A stretch of DNA of 8,507 bases from NCBI GenBank assembly GCA_025935655.1, contig JAICUV010000150.1, positions 1 to 8,507 of the forward strand. The letters run 5' to 3'. The first letter of the stretch is position 1. The number at the start of each line of letters is the position of its first letter. Positions 1 to 6,930 of this stretch are shown one piece after another. The DNA is from Chloroflexota bacterium (GTDB lineage Bacteria; Chloroflexota; Limnocylindria; Limnocylindrales; CSP1-4). Made by a program: the position numbers and the translations under genes. The notes under the pieces were generated by a model. The model saw only the letters and a list, made by a program, of their open reading frames with translations, was not told the origin of the DNA and searched no databases.

Positions 1-329
1 AACACCAGGATGAGCCCCGCCACGCCGACCAGGAACATCGGGATCGAGGCGACGCGGAGCCAGCGGTAGTCGATCCGCATCATGGCGACCATCGCGACCA
101 TCCCGAGGGCGGCCCACAGGATCTGCGGCCCCACGATCGCGAACGTGTCGTCCCGCTGGAGGAACGACTTGATGGCCGAGCTCGAATAGACCATCAGGAT
201 GCCGATGGCGGCGAGGGCGACGATCGAGACGAGGATCCCGTACTCGGGCTCGTGACGCTCGCGCTGGAGGGTGTTCTTCGGCCGCTCGCGGGTGGGGGCG
301 CGGAGCGCGGTCAGCGGCGTCGTGGCCAT
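1..329 (-). CDS. ftsW: FtsW, septal peptidoglycan polymerase (SEDS family), N-terminal part only
   Basis: The first 109 codons are present and the rest lies beyond the left edge. FtsW is the SEDS-family glycosyltransferase that polymerises lipid II at the septum, working with the class B PBP FtsI. After a charged cytoplasmic tail (residues 1-29, with RERPKNTLQRERHEPEYG) come hydrophobic segments at about 31-49, 64-84 and 91-109. The stretch LMVYSSSAIKS (45-55) is the family's first-helix signature. The catalytic loops are outside the window, so activity cannot be judged. The ATG shares one base with the murD stop (TGATG), and AGGAGG lies 7 nt upstream inside murD, which fixes the start and suggests translational coupling. 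RodA is the main alternative, but position directly after murD in a dcw cluster favours FtsW. Confidence 0.9.
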   Translation of the reverse strand, partial: MATTPLTALRAPTRERPKNTLQRERHEPEYGILVSIVALAAIGILMVYSSSAIKSFLQRDDTFAIVGPQILWAALGMVAMVAMMRIDYRWLRVASIPMFLVGVAGLILV

Positions 330-1867
330 CAGCCTTCCTCCTGCGCGAGCCGGGCGACCGCGGCGACGAACGCGCGGCCGCGGGCGGCGTAGTCCTCGAA
401 CATGTCGAACGACGCGGCCGCGGGACTGAGGACGACGGTCGCGACGGTCCCCGCGGGTCGGTCGAGCAGCGACTCGCGGGCGAGGCCCGCCGCGGTGGCC
501 ACGGCCTCGTCCATCGTCGCCGCCCGTGCGGTGCGCGTGAGGCCGGCCTCGCGGAACAGGGTCTCGAGCGCGGGGCCGCTCTCGCCGATGAGGACGGCGG
601 CGTGCGCCGTCGAGCCCACGACGCGGGCCAGCTCGCCGAGGTCGACGCCCTTGTCCCGCCCGCCGGCGATCAGCACGACCGGGGCGGGGAACGCGCGCAG
701 CGCCGCGATGACCGCGTCCGGCTGCGTCCCCTGCGAGTCGTTCACGAACCGGACGTCGCCGATCAGCCCCACGGACTGGAGCCGGTGCTCCACGCCGGTG
801 AACGAGGCGGTCTGGCGCCGGATGGCATCCGGCGCGACCCCGAACAGCAGCCCGACCGCGATCGCGGCCAGCGCGTTGGAGACGTTGTGGGCGCCGGGGA
901 TCGCGAGCTCGGCGACCGGCATGATCCCCCCGCCCGGTCCGGCCGCCGCGATCCCGCCGCCGGCGATCGGCAGACGCTCCACCGCGGCGGACACGATCCA
1001 GCCGTCCACGACCCCGAGGCCCCCCGGCACCGGGTTGTCGGTCCGGTAGAGGACGAGCGGGGCCGTCCCGAGGCCCGCGTACCCGCCGACGACCGGGTCC
1101 TCGAGGTTGAGGACGAGGGCGCCGTCCGGGTCCACGAGCTCCGCGAGGCGGCGCTTGACCCGGCGGTACGCCTCGACGCTGCCGTGCCGGTCGAGATGGT
1201 CCGAGGTCACGTTCGTGTACACGGCGACGGTCGTCCCGCGCGACAGCGCGGGCAGCTGGAGCTCGGACAGCTCCACGACGACGCGGTGCTCCGGGGTGAG
1301 CTCCGGCAGGCGCTCCACGAGCGGCGTCCCGATGTTCCCGCCCAGGACCGCCGGGTGGAGCGGGTCCGCGGACAGGATCGCGTGGGCGAGGGACGACGTG
1401 GTCGTCTTGCCCTTGGTCCCCGTCACGCCGATCGTCGGCGCGGGGCACAGGCGGAGGAACAGGTCCGACTCGCTCACCAGGGCGGGCGCGTCGGGGTCAC
1501 CCGCGGCCCGGGCCGCGACGAGCGCCTGGAGCTGCGCCCGCAGGCGGGGCTCCGTCGTCGGGTAGTCGGGCGTGATCGAGGGCGACGTCGTGACGAGGGC
1601 CGCGTCGGCCCAGGTCCCGGCCGGGTCCACGTCGGGCCCGAGGCGCAGTTGGACCTGCCTGCCGTCCAGCTGTGCGATCGCGGCCTCGAGCGCCCCGGCC
1701 TCGCGTCCGTCGTAGACCGTGACCCGTGCGCCGGCGTCGTGGAGGAACCGTGCCAGCGCCACCCCGCTCCGGGCCAGCCCGAGGACGGTGACGGGCCGCC
1801 CCGAGAGCGCCCCCCTCCCCACGTCCCCGATCGTGAGGGCGTCGATATCGATCGGCCGCGTCGTCAT
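329..1867 (-). CDS. murD: MurD, UDP-N-acetylmuramoyl-L-alanine--D-glutamate ligase
   Basis: Cytoplasmic ATP-dependent ligase that adds D-glutamate to UDP-MurNAc-L-Ala. It has 512 residues from the ATG, longer than the usual 440-470. Visible motifs: the N-terminal nucleotide-sugar fold LGLARSG (29-35), P-loop GVTGTKGKTTT (147-157), GGNIGTPL (176-183), ELSELQL (199-205), NVTSDHLDRHG (219-229), the region of the carbamylated lysine (YRRVKRR, 234-240), GAHNVSNALAA (325-335), HRLQ (361-364), NDSQGTQ (376-382), GGRDKG (402-407) and LSPAAASFD (480-488). Two stretches look like insertions: about 100-130 before the P-loop and a Gly-rich stretch at 302-315. The NDSK motif known from MurD reads NDSQ here. 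The start is ambiguous. A GTG at 1876 overlaps the mraY stop as GTGA and would add three residues; the ATG was preferred because GGTGAG precedes it by about 4 nt. The stop overlaps the ftsW start. Confidence 0.95.
   Translation of the reverse strand: MTTRPIDIDALTIGDVGRGALSGRPVTVLGLARSGVALARFLHDAGARVTVYDGREAGALEAAIAQLDGRQVQLRLGPDVDPAGTWADAALVTTSPSITPDYPTTEPRLRAQLQALVAARAAGDPDAPALVSESDLFLRLCPAPTIGVTGTKGKTTTSSLAHAILSADPLHPAVLGGNIGTPLVERLPELTPEHRVVVELSELQLPALSRGTTVAVYTNVTSDHLDRHGSVEAYRRVKRRLAELVDPDGALVLNLEDPVVGGYAGLGTAPLVLYRTDNPVPGGLGVVDGWIVSAAVERLPIAGGGIAAAGPGGGIMPVAELAIPGAHNVSNALAAIAVGLLFGVAPDAIRRQTASFTGVEHRLQSVGLIGDVRFVNDSQGTQPDAVIAALRAFPAPVVLIAGGRDKGVDLGELARVVGSTAHAAVLIGESGPALETLFREAGLTRTARAATMDEAVATAAGLARESLLDRPAGTVATVVLSPAAASFDMFEDYAARGRAFVAAVARLAQEEG
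337..342 (-). promoter_or_regulatory. Ribosome binding site of ftsW
   Basis: A perfect AGGAGG on the minus strand sits 7 nt before the ftsW ATG and lies within the last codons of murD. It supports the chosen start and independent re-initiation at this junction. Confidence 0.75.
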
Positions 1868-1872
1868 GGTGC

Positions 1873-2853
1873 TCACCGCAGCCGGTCGATCGAGGCGAGG
1901 AACAGGGTCACGCCGAGGAGCCCCGAGAGGATGCCCACGATCCAGAACCGGAGCGTGATCTTCTCCTCGTCCCAGCCGCCCAGCTCGAAGTGGTGGTGGA
2001 GGGGCGCCATCCGGAACACGCGCTTGCCGTGCGAGAGCTTGAAGTACCCGATCTGGATGATGTCCGACAGCGTCTCCAGCACGAACACCAGCCCGATGAT
2101 GGGCAGCACGAGGATCTGGCCCGTGATGAGCGCGATGACCGCGAGCGTCGCGCCGAAGCTCAGGCTCCCCGAGTCGCCCATGTACACCTGCGCCGGATGG
2201 ACGTTGAACCACAGGTAGCCCAGCAGCGCGCCGATGACCAGCGCGGAGAAGAACGCGATGTTCGGCTGGGCGGGCACGTTGAGCAGCGCGATGATCATGA
2301 ACGAGACGAACGCGAAGGCGAGCGTGCCGCCCGACAGCCCGTCGAGCCCGTCGGTGATGTTGACGGCGTTGGACGAGGCGACGATCGCGAACGCGGCGAA
2401 CGGCACGTAGATCCAGGGATCGACGAACACGTCGCCCACGAACGGGACGCGGATGCCGCTGATCGCATACGTGCTCTGGATCTGCCACGCGACGAACACG
2501 GCGACCACCGTCTGCCACAGGAGCTTCTGGCGGGCCGTGATCCCCTCGCCCGTGCGGGCGTTGAGGTAGTCGTCCACCGCGCCGAGGATGCCCACCAGCG
2601 CGAGCGTCGCGACCGGGGCGATGACGCCGCCCTCGACGGGCCAGCGAAGGGCGAGGAAGACGCCGAGGACCACCGCGATGAGCAGGAGTCCCCCCATCGT
2701 GGGCGTGCCCCACTTGACCATGTGGCCCTGGGGGCCATCCTCGCGGATCCGCTTCGCGAAGCCGAGGTGTCGCGCCAGCCGGATGTACGGCGGCATGAGG
2801 ATCACGACGAGCGCGAACGCGAGCAGCAGGCCCTGGATCAGCTCGAGGGTCAT
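1873..2853 (-). CDS. mraY: MraY, phospho-N-acetylmuramoyl-pentapeptide transferase
   Basis: Integral membrane enzyme that transfers phospho-MurNAc-pentapeptide from UDP to undecaprenyl phosphate, making lipid I. At 326 residues it resembles the shorter MraY forms of Gram-positive-type bacteria rather than the 360-residue E. coli enzyme. About ten hydrophobic segments alternate with conserved cytoplasmic loops: KWGTPTMGG (47-55), the acidic pair GAVDDYLN (91-98, D94 and D95), SNAVNITDGLDGL (161-173, D168), MGDSGSL (225-231, D227) and the MraY-specific triple-histidine loop APLHHHFE (283-290). All expected catalytic aspartates and the histidines are present. The ATG overlaps the murF stop as ATGA, so translation is likely coupled. 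The stop TGA (1873-1875) lies just before murD. The HHH loop separates it from WecA-type relatives. Confidence 0.97.
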   Translation of the reverse strand: MTLELIQGLLLAFALVVILMPPYIRLARHLGFAKRIREDGPQGHMVKWGTPTMGGLLLIAVVLGVFLALRWPVEGGVIAPVATLALVGILGAVDDYLNARTGEGITARQKLLWQTVVAVFVAWQIQSTYAISGIRVPFVGDVFVDPWIYVPFAAFAIVASSNAVNITDGLDGLSGGTLAFAFVSFMIIALLNVPAQPNIAFFSALVIGALLGYLWFNVHPAQVYMGDSGSLSFGATLAVIALITGQILVLPIIGLVFVLETLSDIIQIGYFKLSHGKRVFRMAPLHHHFELGGWDEEKITLRFWIVGILSGLLGVTLFLASIDRLR

Positions 2854-4295
2854 CCTCGCGGTCCCCCGGCGGCGTCCTGCCCGCCCAGCGCCGCGACGAG
2901 GCCGTCGACGACGCGCTCGAGCTCGATGCCACGCGAGGCCTTGACCAGCACGACGTCGCCGGGCACGAGCGTGCTGCGGAGCGCTGCGACGGCACCATCG
3001 GCGTCGCGCACGACCTGGATGGCGGCGTCCGGGAGGCCCGCGGCGCGAGCCCCCTCGGCGAGCCCTGCGGCCGGCGCCCCGGCCGCGCCGTCGACCACCA
3101 CCAGCCGGTCGAGGGTCAGACCGGCGGCCTCCCCCGCCTCGCGGTGACCGGCGTCGTGGGCGTCGCCGAGCTCGCGCATCTCGCCCAGGACCGCGATGTG
3201 GCGGCCCGGGATCCCGGCGAGCAGCTCGAGCGCCGCCTTCACCGATCCCGGCGACGCGTTGTAGGCGTCGTCCACGATCACGATCCCCGCAACCCGGATC
3301 ACGACCGAGCGATGCGGCGCGGTCGACCCGGCGGCGAGCCCGGGGATGATCTCCTCGAGCGTCATGCACGCCGCGAGGCCCGCCGCGGTCGCGGCGAGCG
3401 CGTTGTGGACGGCCAGCCGCCCGAGCGCCGGGATCTGCACGTCCCGCTCCCCCGCCGGGGTCACGAGCCGGAACGCCATGCCGTCCAGGCCGAGCGACCG
3501 GACGTCCGTCGCCCGGACGTCGGCACGATCCGCGAAGCCGTAGGTCTGCACGCGCGCGGCGGTGCGCGAGGCCATGCGGCTCACGCGCTCGTCGTCCGCG
3601 TTGAGGATGGCGACGCCGCCGTCCGCGGCCCCGGGGAGCGCCTCGACGAGCTCGGCCTTCGCGTCCTCGATCGCTTCGATCGTCCCGATCCGCGAGAGGT
3701 GGACGGGCTGGACCGCGGTCACGATCCCGATCCGCGGCAGGCCGATCGCCGCGAGGTCGCGGATCTCGCCGCCCGTGTACATGCCCATCTCGAGGATCGC
3801 CGCCTCGTGCTCCGGCCCCAGCCGGAGCACGGTCAGCGGCATCCCGACCTCGTTGTTCTGGTTGCCCTCGGTGCGGAGCGTCGTGAACCGCCGCTCGAAC
3901 ACGCCCGCCACCGCCTCCTTCGTGGAGGTCTTGGCGATGCTCCCCGTGATCCCGACCACGAGGGGCGAGAACCGTCGCCGCCAGGCGGCCGCCACGGCGT
4001 GCAGGCCACGGAGCGCATCCGGGACGAGGATGACCGTGACGTCGCCGAGTGCCTCGAGCGCGGGCTCGTCGGCAGCGGGCGTGCGGGCGACGAGGAAGGC
4101 CGCGGCGCCCGCCGCGGCCGCCTCCGCCAGGAAGCGGTGACCGTCGGTGCGCTCACCCTCGAGCGCCACGAACAGCGATCCGGGGACGACCAGCCGGGAG
4201 TCCACGGCCGCGTACCGGACCGGGCGGTCGCTGTGGCGCAGGAGCGTCCCGCCGGTCGCCTCGACGAGGTCCTCCGCGGTGAGGGTCGGGAGCAC
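2850..4295 (-). CDS. murF: MurF, UDP-N-acetylmuramoyl-tripeptide--D-alanyl-D-alanine ligase
   Basis: Cytoplasmic ATP-dependent ligase that adds D-Ala-D-Ala to UDP-MurNAc-tripeptide, the last soluble precursor step. It has 481 residues from GTG 4295. N-terminal domain: DSRLVVPGSLFVALEGE (32-48) and DGH (51-53). Central ATP domain: P-loop GITGSIAKTSTKE (115-127), NQNNEVGMPLT (145-155), EMGMYTGGEI (169-178), the loop TAVQPVHLSRIG (193-204) and the lysine of DAKAELVEALP (211-221). C-terminal domain: HNALAA (297-302), VDDAYNASPGS (341-351), VLGEMRELG (369-377) and VKASRGIELERVV (451-463). The DDxYNxxP motif identifies MurF rather than MurE, which has DYAHTPD. The P-loop has Ala121 where Gly is usual before the catalytic lysine. 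The GTG at 4295 gives the normal family N-terminus (MLPTLTAEDL) and has GGAG 10 nt upstream. A second GTG at 4358 would give 502 residues but has no ribosome binding site. The 89 nt before it (4296-4384) hold no recognisable gene. Confidence 0.94.
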   Translation of the reverse strand: MLPTLTAEDLVEATGGTLLRHSDRPVRYAAVDSRLVVPGSLFVALEGERTDGHRFLAEAAAAGAAAFLVARTPAADEPALEALGDVTVILVPDALRGLHAVAAAWRRRFSPLVVGITGSIAKTSTKEAVAGVFERRFTTLRTEGNQNNEVGMPLTVLRLGPEHEAAILEMGMYTGGEIRDLAAIGLPRIGIVTAVQPVHLSRIGTIEAIEDAKAELVEALPGAADGGVAILNADDERVSRMASRTAARVQTYGFADRADVRATDVRSLGLDGMAFRLVTPAGERDVQIPALGRLAVHNALAATAAGLAACMTLEEIIPGLAAGSTAPHRSVVIRVAGIVIVDDAYNASPGSVKAALELLAGIPGRHIAVLGEMRELGDAHDAGHREAGEAAGLTLDRLVVVDGAAGAPAAGLAEGARAAGLPDAAIQVVRDADGAVAALRSTLVPGDVVLVKASRGIELERVVDGLVAALGGQDAAGGPRG

Positions 4296-4384
4296 GGCGC
4301 CGACGCTCCGGTGGCGCGCGGGCGAGTCGGGGAACGACGATCGTCCGTGATCCGTCACGGCGTCGAGTGTCGCACAGGCCGCCG

Positions 4385-6214
4385 TCACGGGTAGGCCGTC
4401 GTGGTCACCGGCGTCGTCCGGTCGTCGGGCACGAGGTCGGGCGTGTTGATCGCGTTGTGCGCGATCCGCCGGAACAGCTCGAACGACATGACCGGCATCT
4501 CGAGCTGGCCCACGCGGATGACCGTCGGCGTCCCCTCCTCGATCCGGACCGCGACCACGAGGTCCGGCTTGCCCTTCTCGCGGCCGATGTAGCCGATGAA
4601 CGAGTAGTTGAACTTGTTGACCTTCCAGGCGTGCTTGTCGGCGTCCCAGATCTGGGCCGTGCCCGTCTTCCCGCCGACGTCGAAGCCCGGGATGATCGTG
4701 CGGCCGCGGTAGAAGTCGACCGTGGTGATCACGTTGCGCATGAGCTTGATCAGGGTGTCGGACAGCTTGTGCGACATCACCCGGCCTCTGGACACCGGCT
4801 CCACCGTCGTCTGGCCCACCTGCTTCACGACGTGCGGCTGGACGAGCGTCCCGCCGTTCACCATCGCGGAGTACGACTGCGCGAGCTGGATGGGGGTGAC
4901 GGCGACGCCCTGCCCGAAGGCGCCGTTGGCGAGGTCGATCTGGCGCCACGCCGTCCTGGCCGGGTCGCGCAGGATGCCCGGGATCTCGTTGGCGACGTCG
5001 ATGCCGGTCTTCGATCCGAACCCGAGCCGCGTCCAGGTCGCGTACAGCTTCCTGGCCGCCTCGTCGGTCGTCTTGCCCAGCCGCAGCGCGACCTTGGCCG
5101 CGACGACGTTGCGGGAGTACGCGATGGCGTCCTTGAACTTCATCACGCCCATGCCCTGGCGGTTCGCGTTGTCGATCTTCGTTCGCCCGCCGTCGAGCCG
5201 GAGCGTCCCCTGGTCCTTGATCCGGGTGTTCATCGTGACGGTGCCGTCGCCCAGGGCCGCGGTCGCGGTCAGCATCTTGAACACCGAGCCCGGCTCGTAG
5301 ACCGTCGACACGAGCGGATCGACGAAGCGGCCGGGGTCCGTGGCCGCGATCTCCTGGTAGTGGTTCGCGTCGTACGAGGGGTAGCTCGCGTAGGCGTAGA
5401 CCTCGCCGGTGTAGGGGTCCATCACGACCGCGGACACGCGCTTCGCGCGGTCGGCGATCCACGCGGCCAGGAGCTCCTGCTCCACCGCGACCTGGAGGCC
5501 CGCGTCGATCGTGAGCAGCACGTCCTCGCCGGGCGTGCCGGGCTGGAGGACCGTGGACGAGTCCGGGACGACGTTGCCGGAGGCATCCTTCTGGGCGGCG
5601 AGGAGCCGCGGCGTGCCGGCGAGCTGGTCCTGGTAGAACTGCTCGACCCCGTACTGGCCGGTCCCCCCGCGGTTGACGAAGCCGAGGAGGTGGGCCGCGA
5701 GGGTCGTCTCCGGGCCGCCGCCGCTCTGCGGATAGAGGCGCTCCTGCTCGGGCTCCAGGATGAGCCCGGAGAGCAGCGGGTCGGTGCCCGACGACATGTC
5801 CCGGATCCGGTCCGACATCTTCGCGTCCAGCCCGCGCGCGAGGACGACGTACTCCCGGTCCGAGGTCATCCGCATCGCGAGGTTGACGGCCGGCTCGCCC
5901 TGGAGGCCCAGCAGCGTGACGAGCTGCATGGCGACCTCGGCGCGCCGCTCGGGCGTGAGCAGCTTCGGGTTGGCTGCCAGCCGGTCGCGCTGGACCGAGG
6001 TCGCGAGGAGGACGGTCCCCGAGCGGTCGTAGATCGAGCCGCGCTTCGCGGGCACCGAGTACGTCATCGACGACTGCTTGACCGCCATCGCGGCCAGGTC
6101 GTCCCGACGGATCACCTGCCAGTACGCGAGGCGCACGCCGAGTGCGCCCGCCACGACGACGAACGCGATGAGCAGGAGGATGGCGCGGGCGCGGGAATCG
6201 GTCCGGCCGAGCAT
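4385..6214 (-). CDS. ftsI: FtsI, septal class B penicillin-binding protein (transpeptidase, PBP3 type)
   Basis: Membrane-anchored D,D-transpeptidase that crosslinks septal peptidoglycan; 609 residues. A short cytoplasmic tail is followed by one membrane helix (about 11-31) and the N-terminal pedestal domain with the conserved KRGSIYDRSGTVLL (57-70). The linker motif YGVEQFYQDQLAG (188-200) precedes the transpeptidase domain. The three active-site motifs are intact: SVFK (310-313, nucleophile Ser310 and Lys313), SRN (367-369) and KTGT (516-519). Other family motifs include VVMDPYTGEVYAYASYPSYD (263-282) and GQGVAVTPIQLAQSYSAMVNGG (434-455). There are no C-terminal PASTA domains. The chosen ATG begins 16 nt after the FtsL-like gene; its ribosome binding site is weak (GGAT), which fits coupling to the gene before it. 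Position in the cluster favours FtsI over a PBP2/MrdA-type elongation enzyme. Confidence 0.95.
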   Translation of the reverse strand: MLGRTDSRARAILLLIAFVVVAGALGVRLAYWQVIRRDDLAAMAVKQSSMTYSVPAKRGSIYDRSGTVLLATSVQRDRLAANPKLLTPERRAEVAMQLVTLLGLQGEPAVNLAMRMTSDREYVVLARGLDAKMSDRIRDMSSGTDPLLSGLILEPEQERLYPQSGGGPETTLAAHLLGFVNRGGTGQYGVEQFYQDQLAGTPRLLAAQKDASGNVVPDSSTVLQPGTPGEDVLLTIDAGLQVAVEQELLAAWIADRAKRVSAVVMDPYTGEVYAYASYPSYDANHYQEIAATDPGRFVDPLVSTVYEPGSVFKMLTATAALGDGTVTMNTRIKDQGTLRLDGGRTKIDNANRQGMGVMKFKDAIAYSRNVVAAKVALRLGKTTDEAARKLYATWTRLGFGSKTGIDVANEIPGILRDPARTAWRQIDLANGAFGQGVAVTPIQLAQSYSAMVNGGTLVQPHVVKQVGQTTVEPVSRGRVMSHKLSDTLIKLMRNVITTVDFYRGRTIIPGFDVGGKTGTAQIWDADKHAWKVNKFNYSFIGYIGREKGKPDLVVAVRIEEGTPTVIRVGQLEMPVMSFELFRRIAHNAINTPDLVPDDRTTPVTTTAYP

Positions 6215-6230
6215 CAGGTGATCCGGGTCT

Positions 6231-6626
6231 CTAGCGGGCGGGGATGACGTCGGGCGCGGGCAGCGGCCCGAGACCGGCCTGGATCGCGAGCTTGCGGATC
6301 GCCGGGGCCTCGCCCAGCCGGTTGAGCTCGTTGCGAAGGTCGTTGGCGCGGGCCTCGAGGCGCTCGTGCTGGGTCGTGAGGCGGTCTGCCTCGTACCCCG
6401 ACGCGCTCACCCGGATGTCCTGCGACAGCGAGAAGAACGCGCCGGCGAAGGCGACCACGATCGCGGCGAGCACGACCGACATCCGCGACGGGCCACGCCG
6501 CGCGCGGACGGCCGCGCGGGTGCGGCGTCGCGGGAGGGTCGCCGCGACGGCCGCTGCGCCGAGGTCGACCCGTGGCCGGCGCGGCAGGACGACGGTGCGC
6601 TGGCGCGCACCCTGGTAGACCGCCAT
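6231..6626 (-). CDS. ftsL: FtsL/DivIC-like single-pass divisome protein
   Basis: Predicted bitopic membrane protein of 131 residues. It has an Arg-rich cytoplasmic tail (1-49, including PRRPR, PRRRTR and RARRGPSR), a single membrane helix (about 50-68, starting SVVLAAIVVAFAGAFF) and a heptad-like extracytoplasmic segment (about 77-105, YEADRLTTQHERLEARAN and following). It ends with IRKLAIQAGLGPL, resembling the closing motif of FtsL/DivIC proteins. FtsL and DivIC/FtsB proteins form a coiled-coil complex with FtsQ that activates FtsW and FtsI. The call rests on topology and on position between rsmH and ftsI, since sequence identity in this family is low. It starts 2 nt after the stop of the small gene upstream and ends 16 nt before ftsI. 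A longer frame reaching 6989 exists but would overlap the whole upstream gene and was not used. Confidence 0.82.
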   Translation of the reverse strand: MAVYQGARQRTVVLPRRPRVDLGAAAVAATLPRRRTRAAVRARRGPSRMSVVLAAIVVAFAGAFFSLSQDIRVSASGYEADRLTTQHERLEARANDLRNELNRLGEAPAIRKLAIQAGLGPLPAPDVIPAR

Positions 6627-6628
6627 CC

Positions 6629-6826
6629 CTACTCGCCGATCGCGTAGTGCAGGCGGGGCGTGCGCGGATCGAGGAACGAGAAGCGGTCGGCGATGCCGTC
6701 GTCGGCGGCGTCGTCCATGCCCAGGTCCGCGGACTCGGGCAGGTAGTCGCGCTGCCGGCGCTCGTGCAGCTCGTGCTGGCGGCGGCCGTAGGTCTTGCGG
6801 CGGTTGCTCTGGTGACGCTTGCTCAC
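6629..6826 (-). CDS. Small hypothetical protein (65 aa) between rsmH and ftsL
   Basis: I do not recognise this family. GTG start, TAG stop. The first 28 residues are strongly basic (KRHQSNRRKTYGRRQHE then LHERRQRD, rich in Arg, Lys and His). They are followed by an acidic stretch (ESADLGMDDAADDG, 31-44) and a tail with FSFLDPRTPRLHYAIGE (49-65). There is no membrane helix or signal peptide, so the product is probably cytoplasmic. Three observations support a real gene: a near-perfect ribosome binding site, a 2-nt spacing to the FtsL-like gene (TAG, GG, ATG) that suggests coupling, and a position where dcw clusters normally have no other gene. It could be a nucleic-acid or membrane-surface binder, or a cytoplasmic partner of FtsL, but these are guesses from charge and location. 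Confidence 0.72.
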   Translation of the reverse strand: MSKRHQSNRRKTYGRRQHELHERRQRDYLPESADLGMDDAADDGIADRFSFLDPRTPRLHYAIGE

Positions 6827-6830
6827 GGGG

Positions 6831-6838
6831 CTCCTCCT
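6831..6838 (-). promoter_or_regulatory. Strong ribosome binding site of the 65-aa gene
   Basis: AGGAGGAG on the minus strand, with the AGGAGG core 6 nt from the GTG. It is among the best ribosome binding sites in the window. It decides the start of the small gene, as no other start codon lies between it and the rsmH stop. Confidence 0.75.
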
Positions 6839-6930
6839 GCCGTGGGCGGGCCGGCTCGTGCCGGTGTCGACGGATCGCTCGGGGGTCGGCGCGTCGGCGG
6901 TCTGGCGGGTGTCCTCCTCCTCGTGCTGGG

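Noticed and set aside
602..2218. Long plus-strand open frame of 538 codons opposite murD and mraY
   Set aside because: The translation is low-complexity and dominated by Arg, Asp, Gly, Val and Pro, as expected from the antisense of GC-rich genes. It shows no recognisable domain, and the opposite strand carries clear conserved enzymes.
2850..4358. Longer murF starting at GTG 4358
   Set aside because: This start has no ribosome binding site and gives 21 extra residues not typical of MurF. It cannot be excluded, but GTG 4295 fits the family better.
2850..5462. 870-codon minus-strand frame as a giant fusion protein ending in MurF
   Set aside because: The part above about 4385 is out of frame with and antithetical to the clear ftsI coding frame on the same strand. 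Only the MurF portion has conserved motifs.
4367..6247. Long plus-strand open frame of 626 codons opposite ftsI
   Set aside because: It is antisense to a complete class B PBP with all catalytic motifs. Its product is repetitive Arg/Asp/Val-rich sequence with no domain, so the open frame is a GC-content artefact.
6851..6864. Inverted repeat CCGGC-ACGA-GCCGG as an intrinsic terminator between rsmH and the small gene
   Set aside because: The stem is only 5 bp and is not followed by a T-run on the transcribed strand. A terminator here would cut off essential downstream genes.
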